From FEN-1073 sp050010135 (GTDB lineage Bacteria > Chloroflexota > Anaerolineae > Anaerolineales > RBG-16-64-43): a DNA stretch of 5,397 nucleotides. The notes beneath the pieces are model-generated. The model searched no databases and was not told where the DNA came from. It saw nothing but the letters and a program-made list of their open reading frames with translations. Positions 4,644 to 5,397 of this stretch are shown piece by piece. The stretch's first letter is position 1, and each line of letters starts with the position of its first letter. The stretch lies in NCBI GenBank assembly GCA_050010135.1, contig JBEKLP010000119.1:1-5397 (forward strand). The letters are read 5' to 3'. The position numbers and the translations under genes were made by a program.

Positions 4644-5397
4644 ATGACCCATCAGATTATCCTGATCGAGTGCAGCGACCAACCCGGGCTGATTCATAAC
4701 ATTACCGGGGCGCTCTTCCGGCGCGGCTTGAACATCATCCGCAACGACGAGTTCGTGGATCGCGAGAGCGGCCGGTTCTATATGCGCACGGCCGTCGAGG
4801 GCGAGGTGGATCAGAAATTGCTTTCCAGCGAACTCACCGCCAGCCTTCCTCCCGGAGCGCTCGTCCGTTTTCCCAGCAGAGAAAAACGGCGGGTGGTGAT
4901 CCTCGCGACAAAGGAATACCACTGCCTGGGCGATTTGCTGCTGCGAAACGCCTTCGGCGACCTGAATGCGACGATCCTGGCCGTGATCTCCAACCATGAG
5001 GATTTGGGGGATCTCGTCCGCCGTTTCGACGTCCCCTTTCATCCCATCCGTCACGAGAATAAAACCCGGACCGAACACGAAGAGGAAATTCTCGCCGCGC
5101 TCGACCGGTACGATCCGGAATATGTCATCCTCGCCAAATACATGCGCGTGCTTTCCGCCCATTTCATCGATCGGTATCGGAATAGGATAATCAACATCCA
5201 TCATTCGTTCCTCCCGGCTTTTGCGGGGGCCAGCCCCTACCACCAGGCGTATGCGCGCGGGGTGAAAATTATCGGCGCCACGGCGCACTTCGTCACCGAA
5301 AACCTGGACGAAGGGCCGATCCTCGCCCAAGGGGTCATTCCCGTGGATCACAACCACACCGTCGAGGATATGATCCAGGCCGGGCGCGACGTCGAAA
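4644..5397 (+). CDS. purU: Formyltetrahydrofolate deformylase, 3' end cut by the window
   Basis: PurU hydrolyses 10-formyl-tetrahydrofolate to formate and tetrahydrofolate, balancing one-carbon pools and supplying formate for purine synthesis. An N-terminal ACT domain (about 3-80; CSDQPGLIHNITGALFRRG at 10-28, then GRFYMR at 43-48) would sense an amino acid such as glycine or methionine. The formyltransferase-fold hydrolase domain follows from about 83. NIHHSFLPAF lies at 184-193 and GATAHFVTENLDEGPI at 211-226. The catalytic triad of the formyltransferase family is present as Asn184, His186 and Asp222, with the same spacing as in E. coli PurN. The reading frame stays open to the window edge at GRDVE, so about 30 residues of a usual 280-290 are missing. 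ATG 4644 is preferred to 4638 because GGGG (4634-4637) is 6 nt away. A promoter-like -10 box and a dyad precede it. Confidence 0.96.
   Translation, partial: MTHQIILIECSDQPGLIHNITGALFRRGLNIIRNDEFVDRESGRFYMRTAVEGEVDQKLLSSELTASLPPGALVRFPSREKRRVVILATKEYHCLGDLLLRNAFGDLNATILAVISNHEDLGDLVRRFDVPFHPIRHENKTRTEHEEEILAALDRYDPEYVILAKYMRVLSAHFIDRYRNRIINIHHSFLPAFAGASPYHQAYARGVKIIGATAHFVTENLDEGPILAQGVIPVDHNHTVEDMIQAGRDVE

Noticed and set aside
4590..5357. Minus-strand open frame of 255 codons
   Set aside because: Complementary to purU, whose ACT and hydrolase motifs are unmistakable on the plus strand.

Overview
The window looks like chromosomal DNA from a bacterium with roughly balanced base composition and clear Shine-Dalgarno sites. 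It holds five genes that I regard as real. Nothing in it fixes the phylum. The mix of genes, the lysine-rich protein tail and the generous intergenic spacing would fit an environmental, little-studied lineage. I see no tRNA, rRNA, CRISPR array, insertion sequence or phage gene.

Layout. Positions 55-1917 (minus) encode a two-domain glycoside hydrolase family 3 enzyme of the NagZ (beta-N-acetylglucosaminidase-like) type, with an unusual Lys/Ala/Pro-rich C-terminal tail. A good sigma70-type promoter for it lies at 2108-2136, leaving a leader of about 180 nt. Positions about 2137-2537 hold no gene that I trust, only mutually overlapping shadow-like frames plus an 8-bp inverted repeat. A strong bidirectional hairpin terminator at 2540-2586 closes the next minus-strand gene, 2620-3060, a four-helix membrane protein resembling CopD/DUF2269-type proteins. 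A 426-bp divergent intergenic region (3061-3486) separates it from a 56-residue plus-strand membrane protein at 3487-3657, which has its own hairpin terminator at 3696-3728. After another 330 bp rich in inverted repeats comes a DUF1684-family protein (3988-4494). The window ends inside purU, formyltetrahydrofolate deformylase (4644 to beyond 5397), preceded by a perfect -10 box and a 7-bp dyad placed like an operator.

How the genes relate. This does not read as one operon. Each gene has its own ribosome binding site, and most are separated by a terminator, a promoter-like motif or a long gap. The GH3 enzyme suggests cell-wall or amino-sugar glycan turnover. PurU links one-carbon metabolism to formate. 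The DUF1684 protein and both membrane proteins have no function assignable from sequence alone. I found no convincing new multi-gene system. The most unusual items are the GH3 protein's histone-like basic tail and its N-terminal insertion. The operator-like dyad at purU and the structured leaders are the other things worth checking.
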